A stretch of 40,960 nt of DNA from contig NZ_JAPFGA010000026.1 of NCBI RefSeq assembly GCF_026241135.1, positions 1-40,960 of the forward strand, read 5' to 3'. The notes beneath the pieces are model-generated. The model was given only the letters and a program-made list of their open reading frames with translations, ran no database searches and was not told the origin of the DNA. A program made the position numbers and the translations under genes. Positions within the stretch are counted from its first letter, which is position 1, and every line of letters starts with the position of its first letter. Positions 1-7,747 of this stretch are shown here, piece by piece. The stretch comes from Galbibacter kalidii. GTDB lineage: Bacteria > Bacteroidota > Bacteroidia > Flavobacteriales > Flavobacteriaceae.

Positions 1-40
1 TTCTTCATAAGTGTATAAAATTTAAAATTAATCAAAAAAA

Positions 41-67
41 ATCGAGGGTTGCAACCCTCGATTTTTT
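41..67. terminator. Bidirectional intrinsic terminator
   Basis: A perfect 11-bp inverted repeat (41-51 with 52-62) is flanked by an A-run on the left and a T-run on the right, so it can terminate transcription on both strands. It lies about 100 bp beyond the stop codon of the minus-strand AraC-type gene and probably ends that transcript, as well as one arriving from the left of the window. Confidence 0.85.
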
Positions 68-163
68 TAAACTTTACACACTTGGTGAGATACTACCTAC
101 AGGTTATTTTTAACAGATAGAGTTAAAATTTACAGACCCTCTGAAAAGTAACAACCTTTTAGG

Positions 164-1765
164 TTAAACTTTTCCATCTACGTTTTCTTTACGCAATTGG
201 TTGATAAAATATGATGGTGTCAAACCTGTTTCTTTTTTAAAGATAGCCGTGAACTTACTATGTGATGAAAAACCACATTCTGAAGATAAATAACTTATTT
301 TATAATTAAGATAGTTGAAATCATTCCGCATTTTTTTTATGATATAAAAAATACGCAACTGGTTGATATAATTATTAAAATCCTTCTTTTTATGTTCATT
401 AATTACCCAGGAAAGATATTTAGGGTTAATATTAAATTTTGCCGAAAGTTTAGTTAATGTAAATTCTGAATCAAGAAACTCATTTTGGTTTTCAAATTCT
501 TGTAACTTTTCAAGAATCATCATTTCCGTCTCTTCTTGCATTGGCCTATTATAAGAGCTATTACTCCCATGTATTCTTTCACTAATATCATTGATTTCAG
601 AAATCGAAAGCTTGCTGATTTCTTCTTGTCTTTCTAATTCTAATTTAGATATTATCTCTAGATATCGTTCACGATCCTTTCTTTGTTTTCTTTTTGTTAT
701 AAAAATAAAAACTAAGCTAACAAGCAATAGAACAACTATTCCTATAATAAGCTTATATAATTGAGAGAAACTTCTTTGTTGTTTTTTTAAAATTCTATTA
801 ACCTCTGCATTTGAGGCAACTTTTTCTGCCTTTATATTTCCTTTAATTTCATTTAGGTACTTCCTATTATATTCAATATAACCCTCTTGATTCCCTGTCT
901 CTTTATAATATCTGAATACATCTTTATAAACCAAAGACTTCAATGTCATATGGTCCATCGATTCTGCTATTAGAAGTGCTTTATCCAAAAACTGTTTTGC
1001 TTCTACATATTTTTTTTCTTCCAACAAGATCAATCCCTTCCCGCGATAAATCAGCCCAGTCCATTGAGAATTTTCTGCTCCTGCCTTATTTAGAAATTCG
1101 AGAGCTCTATTATAATGATATTTTGAAGAGTCATATACTTTCATCCCTAAAAAACTCCTCCCCAACATTTCCTCATTATTTCCTAAGAAGAAATTCATGG
1201 ACTTTTCATTTTGCATATTCCTAAACAGCTTGTTCACTTTCCTTAATAAACTAACTGACTCTAAATAATTTTCATCATTCATTGCATAATGTGCCATTTC
1301 TTGATATACCATTCCTAAATATTGGTCAGAAACACTTTTAATCCTTATATCTTTACTATTCTCTAACCCCTTTTGGAGATACTCCCTTCCTAAGTCTGTT
1401 AATCCTACAATTCTATATTGGGTAGATAAAAACCCATAAATTCTCGCTTTCCATTCAGCATTTGCCGAAGTATTGGCGATTTGTTCAGCTATTAATGCAT
1501 AGTCTATAGCTTTTTCACGCTTACTTTGCCTTTGGAGCAAATCTGCTAAAAGCATAAGTGATTTAATTTTATGGATTTCCGTTTTTGAAGTTCTGTATAA
1601 TGAGTCCGCAATTGTTTCGGCTTTACCCATATCAATCGAAGAAACTCTTACTGCGACATCATAAAACACACTGTCAAACTGTTTCTTGACCCGACTGCCA
1701 TTTTTTTGTGCATTTGATATTAATCCAATAAAGAAAATAAATGTAAATAATATGGAATATTTCAT
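164..1765 (-). CDS. TPR-containing AraC-type membrane transcriptional regulator
   Basis: Predicted 533-aa inner-membrane regulator. From the chosen start it has an N-terminal hydrophobic signal segment ending in SNAQ, a helical TPR-like periplasmic region (about residues 40-320), one transmembrane helix (about 338-357), a charged coiled-coil linker, and a C-terminal AraC-type double helix-turn-helix (about 430-527) with the typical CGFSSHSKFTAIFKK and TGLTPSYF elements. Proteins of this layout are common in Bacteroidetes and are thought to couple an envelope signal directly to DNA binding; the signal here is unknown. An upstream ATG at 1828 is in frame, but 1765 is preferred because it places the signal peptide at the N-terminus. 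It is divergent from the truncated response regulator at 2005. A strong terminator lies downstream. Confidence 0.85.
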   Translation of the reverse strand: MKYSILFTFIFFIGLISNAQKNGSRVKKQFDSVFYDVAVRVSSIDMGKAETIADSLYRTSKTEIHKIKSLMLLADLLQRQSKREKAIDYALIAEQIANTSANAEWKARIYGFLSTQYRIVGLTDLGREYLQKGLENSKDIRIKSVSDQYLGMVYQEMAHYAMNDENYLESVSLLRKVNKLFRNMQNEKSMNFFLGNNEEMLGRSFLGMKVYDSSKYHYNRALEFLNKAGAENSQWTGLIYRGKGLILLEEKKYVEAKQFLDKALLIAESMDHMTLKSLVYKDVFRYYKETGNQEGYIEYNRKYLNEIKGNIKAEKVASNAEVNRILKKQQRSFSQLYKLIIGIVVLLLVSLVFIFITKRKQRKDRERYLEIISKLELERQEEISKLSISEINDISERIHGSNSSYNRPMQEETEMMILEKLQEFENQNEFLDSEFTLTKLSAKFNINPKYLSWVINEHKKKDFNNYINQLRIFYIIKKMRNDFNYLNYKISYLSSECGFSSHSKFTAIFKKETGLTPSYFINQLRKENVDGKV

Positions 1766-1942
1766 GATAACTATCCCCAGAGGTATTTTGGTTGGTTTAT
1801 TCATTTGTTTAGACACAGAAAATTTCAAAAGGTCACATCTATTGTTATTTTGAAATTAAAAAAGAATCTAGGGATAAGCTTAAAAATATTTTTTGATTCC
1901 CACATAAATTTTGTTATCCACATATTTGCAGCTTAGAAACAA

Positions 1943-1974
1943 TTTGCAAGTTTTTAACAGAACTTGTACCTTGT
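1943..1974 (+). promoter_or_regulatory. Candidate Bacteroidetes-type promoter
   Basis: TTTG at 1943-1946 and TACCTTGT at 1967-1974 are 20 bp apart. This approximates the Bacteroidetes sigma-A consensus (TTTG, then TAnnTTTG), with one deviation in the -7 box. The site lies about 30 bp upstream of the ATG at 2005 and would drive the truncated response regulator, so the promoter may have outlived its gene. Confidence 0.4.
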
Positions 1975-2004
1975 TATACATATAAAAGAAACATACGATT
2001 TTCT

Positions 2005-2331
2005 ATGAAAGTTCATATAATTGATGATTGTTTAGATGACTTGAATAATCTAGAGTTGCTATTCAATAAGAATTTCCCTCAGGTTGATCAATTAGAAAAA
2101 TACTCCGATCCGTTTTCCTGTGTTGAAATCTTGAAGAAGGACCCTCCTCAACTATTAATCCTAGACATGGAAATGCCGGGAATGAGTGGCATTGAATTTA
2201 TTAGAAAACTTAATTTTATCAACTTCGAGGTTATTTTTTGTACATCACATGAAAAATATGCTATAGATGCATTTAAAAATCATGCCATAGGTTATCTTTT
2301 TAAACCATTTACAGAACAGGATTGTAAATAA
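2005..2331 (+). pseudogene. Truncated LytTR-type response regulator (receiver only)
   Basis: The frame encodes an almost complete CheY-like receiver. It has the acidic pair D7/D8, a phosphoacceptor D54 in LILDMEMPGMSG, the T/S position in FCTSH, and K100 in LFKPF. It stops eight codons after that lysine. Members of the LytTR class continue for about 130 more residues with a DNA-binding domain, which is missing. The last codons overlap the tail of an unrelated gene on the opposite strand (2309-2657), so a deletion or rearrangement appears to have joined two gene bodies. A stand-alone receiver is possible, but the family resemblance (FEVIFCTSHEKYAIDAF) and the abrupt junction favour a remnant. 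Confidence 0.7.
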
Positions 2332-2657
2332 CAACGTTATCGGGGGAATCATCAACTCCATGGACATCATTAGAATTAATAATTCTAAGCCATTTGTCAG
2401 TATTCCAATAATAGTATCTCGGGAGTAGATCCGTTGATGATGTAGTATTGTATATAAGCAGACTTTCTACATTACCGTTCATAATGGTAGTAGTGTCAGA
2501 TACACTTGTAAGTGCTACCCGTGGAATAAGAATTCCCTTATCAGATGCAACCACATCCAACTGAGATGAAGCGTCAGGCATTGGAGTTCCTATTCCGACT
2601 TGAGAATAGGAAAAAGCTGAAAAAAAACAAAAAAAACAAAAGTAAAAGTTTATTCAT
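2309..2657 (-). pseudogene. N-terminal remnant of a secreted surface protein, frameshifted
   Basis: The minus strand from the ATG at 2657 encodes MNKLLLLFFLFF and would continue as a signal peptide, then SYSQVGIGTP and the MPDASSQLDV... region typical of Bacteroidetes surface or tail-fibre-like proteins (VGIGT...P.ASS.LDV...KGILIPR). As written, the frame shifts by one base within two 8-nt A/T homopolymers (about 2620-2637). Removing one T from the coding strand restores an uninterrupted signal peptide and mature N-terminus. The C-terminal side is lost: the frame stops at 2309, where it runs into the convergent truncated response regulator. The original protein was probably several hundred residues long. 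No function can be assigned beyond a cell-surface or secreted location. Confidence 0.6.
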
Positions 2658-3136
2658 AGATACAAGAGTTGATTGTTAACTGAGAGTGCTTCTTAAAATT
2701 AACACATTATATTTCTTAGTATAACACTTCATTCATTTAAGGATTCAGTTCATTAGTTAAATGGCTTATTTATGAAGTGGTTCGGGATAGGGAGAGGTGT
2801 ATTGGAAAAGGTATCCGAGTCCCGGTGCAAATACTTATATAGGTTTGAAGTTCCTTGATACTATGGTTTTTGCGTTCTTTTCCCATTGAACTCGTTTAAA
2901 CTTTCTTGATTGAAGCGAAAAATAGATATTTTTGCCCCAGATGAAGGCTTTTTTGCGCTGCATAGCCAAACCATAATTCAATATATTGGTGTAGCATAAA
3001 AGAGGTGTAAGGAGATAATAGTATGCAACAAAGCGTTGCATTCCTTTCGGTTCCCAAATACACCGTAATACAGTTTGAATATACAAGCCCTACAATAAGT
3101 ATGAATGTTGTTAAGGACAGTTAATGGTATCCGTCC
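2658..3136. other. Gene-poor stretch, no recognisable feature
   Basis: About 480 bp with no open frame that resembles a known protein. An 83-codon minus-strand frame (2835-3086) has unconvincing composition and no recognisable domain. The stretch lies between two decayed genes and is best read as rearrangement debris. Confidence 0.5.
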
Positions 3137-3270
3137 ATGGGAAAAGTCATCAAACTAAAGTCAATTTATTCAAAGCTAAAAGAAAGAGTTTAATAAATTT
3201 CTTTCCCGAATCTGTATTTTGGGATGTTGACCTTAGTTCATTGGATGTAAAACTTGACAAAAATTCTCCT
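3137..3270 (+). pseudogene. Decayed DUF6922-like fragment
   Basis: An ATG at 3137 starts MGKVIKLKSIYSKLKERV and then stops. In the adjacent frame the sequence continues as LINFFPESVFWDVDLSSLD, which resembles the start of the short Bacteroidetes proteins grouped as DUF6922 (pattern FPE.LFWDVD...LD). A frameshift near 3190 separates the two pieces, and similarity ends after about 3270. It is interpreted as a broken gene fragment, with the family assignment by eye only. The long 211-codon frame beginning at 3124 includes this fragment but then runs antisense through the real membrane-protein gene. Confidence 0.3.
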
Positions 3271-3344
3271 GCTACCGCACTATTACATCATTTGGTTATA
3301 GCACTTTACGTTTTCCCAAGACAACTACAGCTTTTTTCTATTTG

Positions 3345-3393
3345 TGGCTTTGTGTTGCTCTTATTGTATAGGCTCGAGCGAACACTTGGCTCA
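3345..3393. repeat. Imperfect hairpin at the end of the minus-strand operon
   Basis: TGGCTTTGTGTTGCTC (3345-3360) pairs imperfectly with 3376-3393, with two unpaired bases and a short mismatch, around a ~15-nt loop. The outer arm overlaps the stop codon of the small membrane-protein gene (3391-3393). There is no T-run, so it is not a classical intrinsic terminator. Its extrahelical bases are reminiscent of recombination hairpins, but no integrase or core site was recognised. Confidence 0.4.
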
Positions 3394-3831
3394 CGTAAAG
3401 ACCTCAATCAAGAAAGAAAACAAGTCCGCTATATTCACTACAAAAAGAGCCAGGGAAGAAAAAAACAACATAGGAAAGAAAATGAAGCCCATAATGTTAC
3501 CTTCCATTCCACGAAAATACTCCCTAATGGTGAATGCTGTAATACCCCAAGCCACAAAACTGAGCCAATAATATTTGGGCTGGTACACCATCCATATATT
3601 AAAATCATCCACCGTAAAAAAACCAATAGCATAAGTAATACCCAATACCACAGCAGTATAAATGATGATATAAATAAAATAAGGCAGCTTTTTAAGCTTT
3701 GTTGTGTTCATTCCTGTTGGGACAAAGAACCTGTTACCGTGAAAACAAACAAAAAATAACAGTAAGCCGTAAGGGCATAATGCCACATTGAGAATGGCAA
3801 CAACCACCTGTTGATAATCTTCTGAAAACAT
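3391..3831 (-). CDS. Small multi-pass membrane protein, function unknown
   Basis: The 146-aa product has about four hydrophobic helices (residues roughly 7-28, 49-71, 85-102 and 113-140) and few charged residues. No family is recognised. It is the last gene of the eight-gene minus-strand operon and begins 25 bp after the stop of the 382-aa paralog, so co-transcription is likely. It is the only clearly membrane-embedded member of the operon; an anchor or a target-modifying role for the other, apparently cytoplasmic, products is conceivable but speculative. An imperfect hairpin overlaps its stop codon. Confidence 0.7.
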   Translation of the reverse strand: MFSEDYQQVVVAILNVALCPYGLLLFFVCFHGNRFFVPTGMNTTKLKKLPYFIYIIIYTAVVLGITYAIGFFTVDDFNIWMVYQPKYYWLSFVAWGITAFTIREYFRGMEGNIMGFIFFPMLFFSSLALFVVNIADLFSFLIEVFT

Positions 3832-3856
3832 AAGTCTTTTTCTTTAAACTTTTAAA

Positions 3857-5005
3857 CTAATTTTTATTTTTGACTATATAAGCCCTCATCTTTTCAATGT
3901 ATTCCTCATCGTTCCAAACATCGAGATCGCTGGCGTAAACCAAAAAATGGTCTGTCTTGTGGAATGACATTGAAAAATCCATGTGATAAAGTCGTTTACA
4001 AACCCTTAAATAGAGAGCTTCAACTTTGTCCATCCACCTATCAAACTCATCTTCACTTAGCTTCATCATATCCCGATTTTGCCGTACAAATACTTCCGCT
4101 TCTTCTATTTCCGGAGTGTAAAGATCTATTGGTAGGGTATCGTCTTCTGAATAATAATGCATGTCTGCCGCACCTATCATGTATTCCTCATCATACTCCG
4201 ACTCCAGTCCTATGGCAACAGCAGGCGGAAATGGTCCTTGCGAACCGTATTGTAACAGAATACAATATACTTTTTCGTTTATGCGGACTTTCTCCTGAAT
4301 CTGTTGGGTAATTTCTTCTACCATATTTTCCTCTAACTGAGCCAACACATTCGCTATGTTCTGTCCTTTTTTAGGCCTTTGGTAGATAATAATCTGTTTA
4401 TTACTACTTTTATTGGTCAGCACGATACTGTTTAAGGCAGCGCTATCTGGTGTGTATTCAAAATCAACAACAACGTTACCATCATTCGAATCAGAATAAG
4501 CAAAATAACCTTGAAGCAGCCCATCTTCGGATCGGTATTCTTTATTGAGCAAACCATGCTTTCTTACTTTTGTATAATGCTGTGGTATGTTTCCCTTTAA
4601 TTGTAAATAGTCTAAACGGATGGGTTCAATTTTTTTGGGACTAAAAAATACCGTAGCACTTTTGATGTAATCGTCGTGATATTCAAAAACTGTATCGTAA
4701 TATATGGTTTCTCCTAGATGCTCGCGTCTAAAATGGGTTTTTCGCTGTTCCATATCCACATTCACCCAATGGGTAAAAAGTGTGTCTTCTTCAGGATTGA
4801 GGTCTTCTTCGGAAGAAACCAGTAATGACGATTCGTCATCGATACATTCGTCCCAGTGTTCAAAATAGAAAGGCTCTATTTCATAAAGCGGATGTTTGGC
4901 AAGTATTTCAACCAAACCTTCCCTATTCAATGCAGAAGTTTTCATTGCTTCGAAATTCTGCACCAATTGATCAAATTCCTGTTCTATTTCTTCGTTGGTC
5001 GGCAT
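3857..5005 (-). CDS. Uncharacterised 382-aa protein, paralog B of a tandem pair
   Basis: Soluble, acidic protein without signal peptide or membrane helix. It is a paralog of the upstream gene (5099-6247) with identical length. The two share long conserved blocks: HPLYEIEPFYFEHW near residue 38, YYDTVFEYHDDY, QRPKKGQN, EENMVEEITQQIQEKVRI and GPFPPAVAIGLESEYDEE in the C-terminal half, then an E/D-rich region around DLYTPEIEEAEVFVRQ. The middle part (about residues 140-220) differs more. No family is recognised with confidence; the C-terminal half has the flavour of the small Imm/DUF proteins that accompany toxins, which is only an impression. It is the seventh gene of the operon, 93 bp after its paralog. 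Confidence 0.75.
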   Translation of the reverse strand: MPTNEEIEQEFDQLVQNFEAMKTSALNREGLVEILAKHPLYEIEPFYFEHWDECIDDESSLLVSSEEDLNPEEDTLFTHWVNVDMEQRKTHFRREHLGETIYYDTVFEYHDDYIKSATVFFSPKKIEPIRLDYLQLKGNIPQHYTKVRKHGLLNKEYRSEDGLLQGYFAYSDSNDGNVVVDFEYTPDSAALNSIVLTNKSSNKQIIIYQRPKKGQNIANVLAQLEENMVEEITQQIQEKVRINEKVYCILLQYGSQGPFPPAVAIGLESEYDEEYMIGAADMHYYSEDDTLPIDLYTPEIEEAEVFVRQNRDMMKLSEDEFDRWMDKVEALYLRVCKRLYHMDFSMSFHKTDHFLVYASDLDVWNDEEYIEKMRAYIVKNKN

Positions 5006-5098
5006 TTTTTATTTCTTAATCATTCATTAATAGGTTTTATAAAACTAAGAACCAAAATATTCAATCCCTACTTTCGTTCTCAACCCAGTGGATGTTCA

Positions 5099-6247
5099 TT
5101 ACCCCTTTTCAGCTGTATAAGCCCTCATTTCTGCAATGTATTCTTCTGCATTCCACGCATCAATATCGTTTGCATAAACGATAAAATGGTCTGTTTTGGT
5201 AAACGATTTTGAGAAATTCATGTGGAAAATCCGCTTGCAGACCCGTAGATAAAAAGCTTTCAGCTCTTCTTCCCAAGCTTCATATTCTTCTTCGCTCAGT
5301 TTCATCATATCCCTCTTTTGCCGTACAAATACTTCTGCCTCTTCTATTTCCGGGGTGTAAAGATCTAGGGGCAGGGTACCATCTTCTGAAAAATACCTCA
5401 GGTCTGCCGCACCCAACAAACACTCCTCATCATACTCCGACTCCAACCCTATGGCAACGGCAGGTGGGAATGGTCCTTGCACACAGTGTTGTAACAAAAC
5501 ACAATACACCTTTTCTTCTTCTATACGGACTTTCTCCTGAATCTGTTGGGTGATTTCTTCTACCAGATTTTCTTCTAATTGTGCCAACACATCTTCCATA
5601 TTTTGCCCTTTCTTCGGTCTTTGGGAAATAAGGCGTTCGGTATCATTTTTTGGATCAATCAGGACAATCCTGTTTAGACCGCTTCCATTTGGGTCATATT
5701 CAAATTTTACATCCTCTTTATAATCAACATCTTTCGACCCTGAATACATAAAATAACCTGCCAACTCTTGGTCTTCAACACGGTATTCTTTATGAACCGT
5801 TCCGCCTTCTACTGCTTCTATATAGTGATATGGCATCCCGTTTTTGTACTCCATATATGCCAATTTTATAGGTTTAATTTCTTCGGAACTAAAAAAAACA
5901 GTAGCACTTTTAACGTAATCGTCGTGATATTCAAAAACCGTATCGTAATATGTGGTTTTTCCTATATGCCAACGCCTAAAATGAATTTTACGATCACCTA
6001 CGTCTACCCAATGGGTGTAAAGATCGTCGGTTTTAGGGTTAAAATCATCTTCAGAAAAAACAACCAATACCTCCCCTTCTTCCATGTATTCGTTCCAATG
6101 TTCAAAATAGAAAGGCTCTATTTCATAAAGGGCATGTTTTGCCATCATTTTCACCAATCCCTCTTTGCTCAGCACAGCATCTTTCATCTTTTCAAAATTT
6201 TCGGGTAGTCGCTTGAATTCTTGTTCTAATGGTTCTATTGTCTTCAT
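5099..6247 (-). CDS. Uncharacterised 382-aa protein, paralog A of a tandem pair
   Basis: Sister of the gene at 3857-5005, with the same length and the same block order: HALYEIEPFYFEHWNEY, TTYYDTVFEYHDDYVKS, QRPKKGQNMEDVLAQLEEN, then GPFPPAVAIGLESEYDEE. It has no signal peptide and no membrane helix, so it is probably cytoplasmic. Its start codon overlaps the stop of the upstream TPR gene (ATGA at 6244-6247), a sign of translational coupling and of a shared complex or pathway with that TPR protein. DNA identity between the paralogs is highest in the 3' half (for example about 4,280-4,330 against 5,520-5,570), suggesting a fairly recent tandem duplication or ongoing gene conversion. The biochemical role is unknown. 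Confidence 0.75.
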   Translation of the reverse strand: MKTIEPLEQEFKRLPENFEKMKDAVLSKEGLVKMMAKHALYEIEPFYFEHWNEYMEEGEVLVVFSEDDFNPKTDDLYTHWVDVGDRKIHFRRWHIGKTTYYDTVFEYHDDYVKSATVFFSSEEIKPIKLAYMEYKNGMPYHYIEAVEGGTVHKEYRVEDQELAGYFMYSGSKDVDYKEDVKFEYDPNGSGLNRIVLIDPKNDTERLISQRPKKGQNMEDVLAQLEENLVEEITQQIQEKVRIEEEKVYCVLLQHCVQGPFPPAVAIGLESEYDEECLLGAADLRYFSEDGTLPLDLYTPEIEEAEVFVRQKRDMMKLSEEEYEAWEEELKAFYLRVCKRIFHMNFSKSFTKTDHFIVYANDIDAWNAEEYIAEMRAYTAEKG

Positions 6248-7671
6248 TTCTTTTTTATGGTTTCAATAAGTTTTGGTATTTCATTTTGAACATCCTTAAA
6301 ATCGGGGTCGCCTATAATCCCCATGAAATCATGTACATGATATTCGTTTGAAAAAATTTCGCCACAGTCCTGCAACACATCCAGACAAGCCTGTGTGCCA
6401 TCAAGCAACAAGATTGTTTTGGCAAGGCCATAATAGGGTTGTGTATAAAATTGCCGACCGAGTGTTATGCTCTTTTCAAAGTGTTGCCGGGCCTGCAACA
6501 AGGTTTCCCTATTCGAGAAAGTTTCAAATAGCTTTGCAAATTCATATAAAAAGTCACCATGTGTTAAGCTCAACTGAAAATCTTCAATATGAGCCTGTGC
6601 ATTTTCGAGTAGGGTGAACCCCTGATCGAAACAAGCTTTTGCACCCTTTCTTTTGCCTTTTTCCAATAGCCAAATGGCTTTTTCTTTCAAACATTTTGCA
6701 ATGTAATGGGGATAGGCCCAAGATTGATTATTTATTTGATGTGCTTGTAAATAATACCTTATAGCTTGGTCCAAAAATTCGGTGTTTTCATTCTTTTGGG
6801 CCGCATTATTAAAAAGATGTCCCAAAAACACAGAGAAATGTTCATCGGAAAAAGTTAAGTCTTTCAGATTTTCCAACAGTTTATTTATTTCGGTCCAAAC
6901 TTCAACATCAAAATCATCGTCAAAAACAACAGGATCAAGCTCCCTTTCTGCGCGCCAAGCGGCAATTCTCATAAGGGTGTCGACCCAATGGTAAGCTACA
7001 ATAGGATTGCCTTCGAGGTATGGCGTAAGTATGGACTTAAAACTTTGCAAAAATGGCGAGTGGTACAAGCGGCTTTCCCGATGCAGTAGCAGCTCGTAGC
7101 AAGTATTAAGGAAAACGGAAATCGCAATTCCTTTAAAACCAAAAAAAGTGGGTTGATCATCTGACGCTCTTTCCATCTTTATAGCTGAAACAAACAACGC
7201 TTGCACTTCGTTCATCGTCGAGGCAGGGTATTTTTCTTCAAAATGGCATTGTTTTAAAATACTCTCAGCTAAATGGACCAACAAATCACTATCTTTTGGA
7301 GTGACGTCCAATTGTGCCCGAAAGCATGTTCTGCTCTGCTCCATCAAATCCAACTTTTCCTTTTTGTCGGTATTCACCTCCGACAGCATATCATAGACAT
7401 GTCCCCGACAGTAATGATAGTTATCCATTTCAGGGTAGAGTTTTTTAGCTTTTTCCACCCAGTCTAGTAGTTCCCAAATACCTGCCTCCTCGTTATATTT
7501 CCCACACATATAATCGTATTGGCACTGTCCAAACATAGACAGATAGGCATCGGCCAGGGCTTCTTTTTCTTCAGCACTGCCCATAGACAGCAGCTCCTTG
7601 TTGAGCTTGTCTAAACCGGTTATATTTTCTTGTTTCAGGGCTTCGTCGATACGATTCTTTATATCGCTCAT
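6244..7671 (-). CDS. TPR-repeat protein, 475 aa
   Basis: All-helical protein made of tetratricopeptide-like units. Clear examples are the segment LLDWVEKAKKLYPEMDNYHYCRGHVYDML, given here only for its A/Y/L spacing (about residues 68-95), the unit with AIRYYLQAHQINNQSWAYPH (about 302-322), and the last units around ARQHFEKSITLGRQFYTQPY. There is no signal peptide. TPR proteins act as protein-protein scaffolds. Start-stop overlap with the following 382-aa gene indicates coupled translation and a likely physical partnership. It is a different protein from the larger TPR product of the same operon, with no obvious sequence similarity beyond the repeat type. Confidence 0.75.
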   Translation of the reverse strand: MSDIKNRIDEALKQENITGLDKLNKELLSMGSAEEKEALADAYLSMFGQCQYDYMCGKYNEEAGIWELLDWVEKAKKLYPEMDNYHYCRGHVYDMLSEVNTDKKEKLDLMEQSRTCFRAQLDVTPKDSDLLVHLAESILKQCHFEEKYPASTMNEVQALFVSAIKMERASDDQPTFFGFKGIAISVFLNTCYELLLHRESRLYHSPFLQSFKSILTPYLEGNPIVAYHWVDTLMRIAAWRAERELDPVVFDDDFDVEVWTEINKLLENLKDLTFSDEHFSVFLGHLFNNAAQKNENTEFLDQAIRYYLQAHQINNQSWAYPHYIAKCLKEKAIWLLEKGKRKGAKACFDQGFTLLENAQAHIEDFQLSLTHGDFLYEFAKLFETFSNRETLLQARQHFEKSITLGRQFYTQPYYGLAKTILLLDGTQACLDVLQDCGEIFSNEYHVHDFMGIIGDPDFKDVQNEIPKLIETIKKK

Positions 7672-7747
7672 ATTAGTTTTGTTTATTACAGGTTTTGATA
7701 TCGAAATGATTTAAACTTTTGGGTTTCCGATTATTATAAATTAGTTA

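Noticed and set aside
2835-3086. 83-codon minus-strand frame
   Set aside because: No recognisable motif, no upstream signal, and it lies in a zone of debris; composition does not look like a real protein.
3124-3759. 211-codon plus-strand open frame
   Set aside because: Its first ~50 codons cover a decayed fragment, and the remainder runs antisense to the better-supported membrane-protein gene with low-complexity K/H/N composition.
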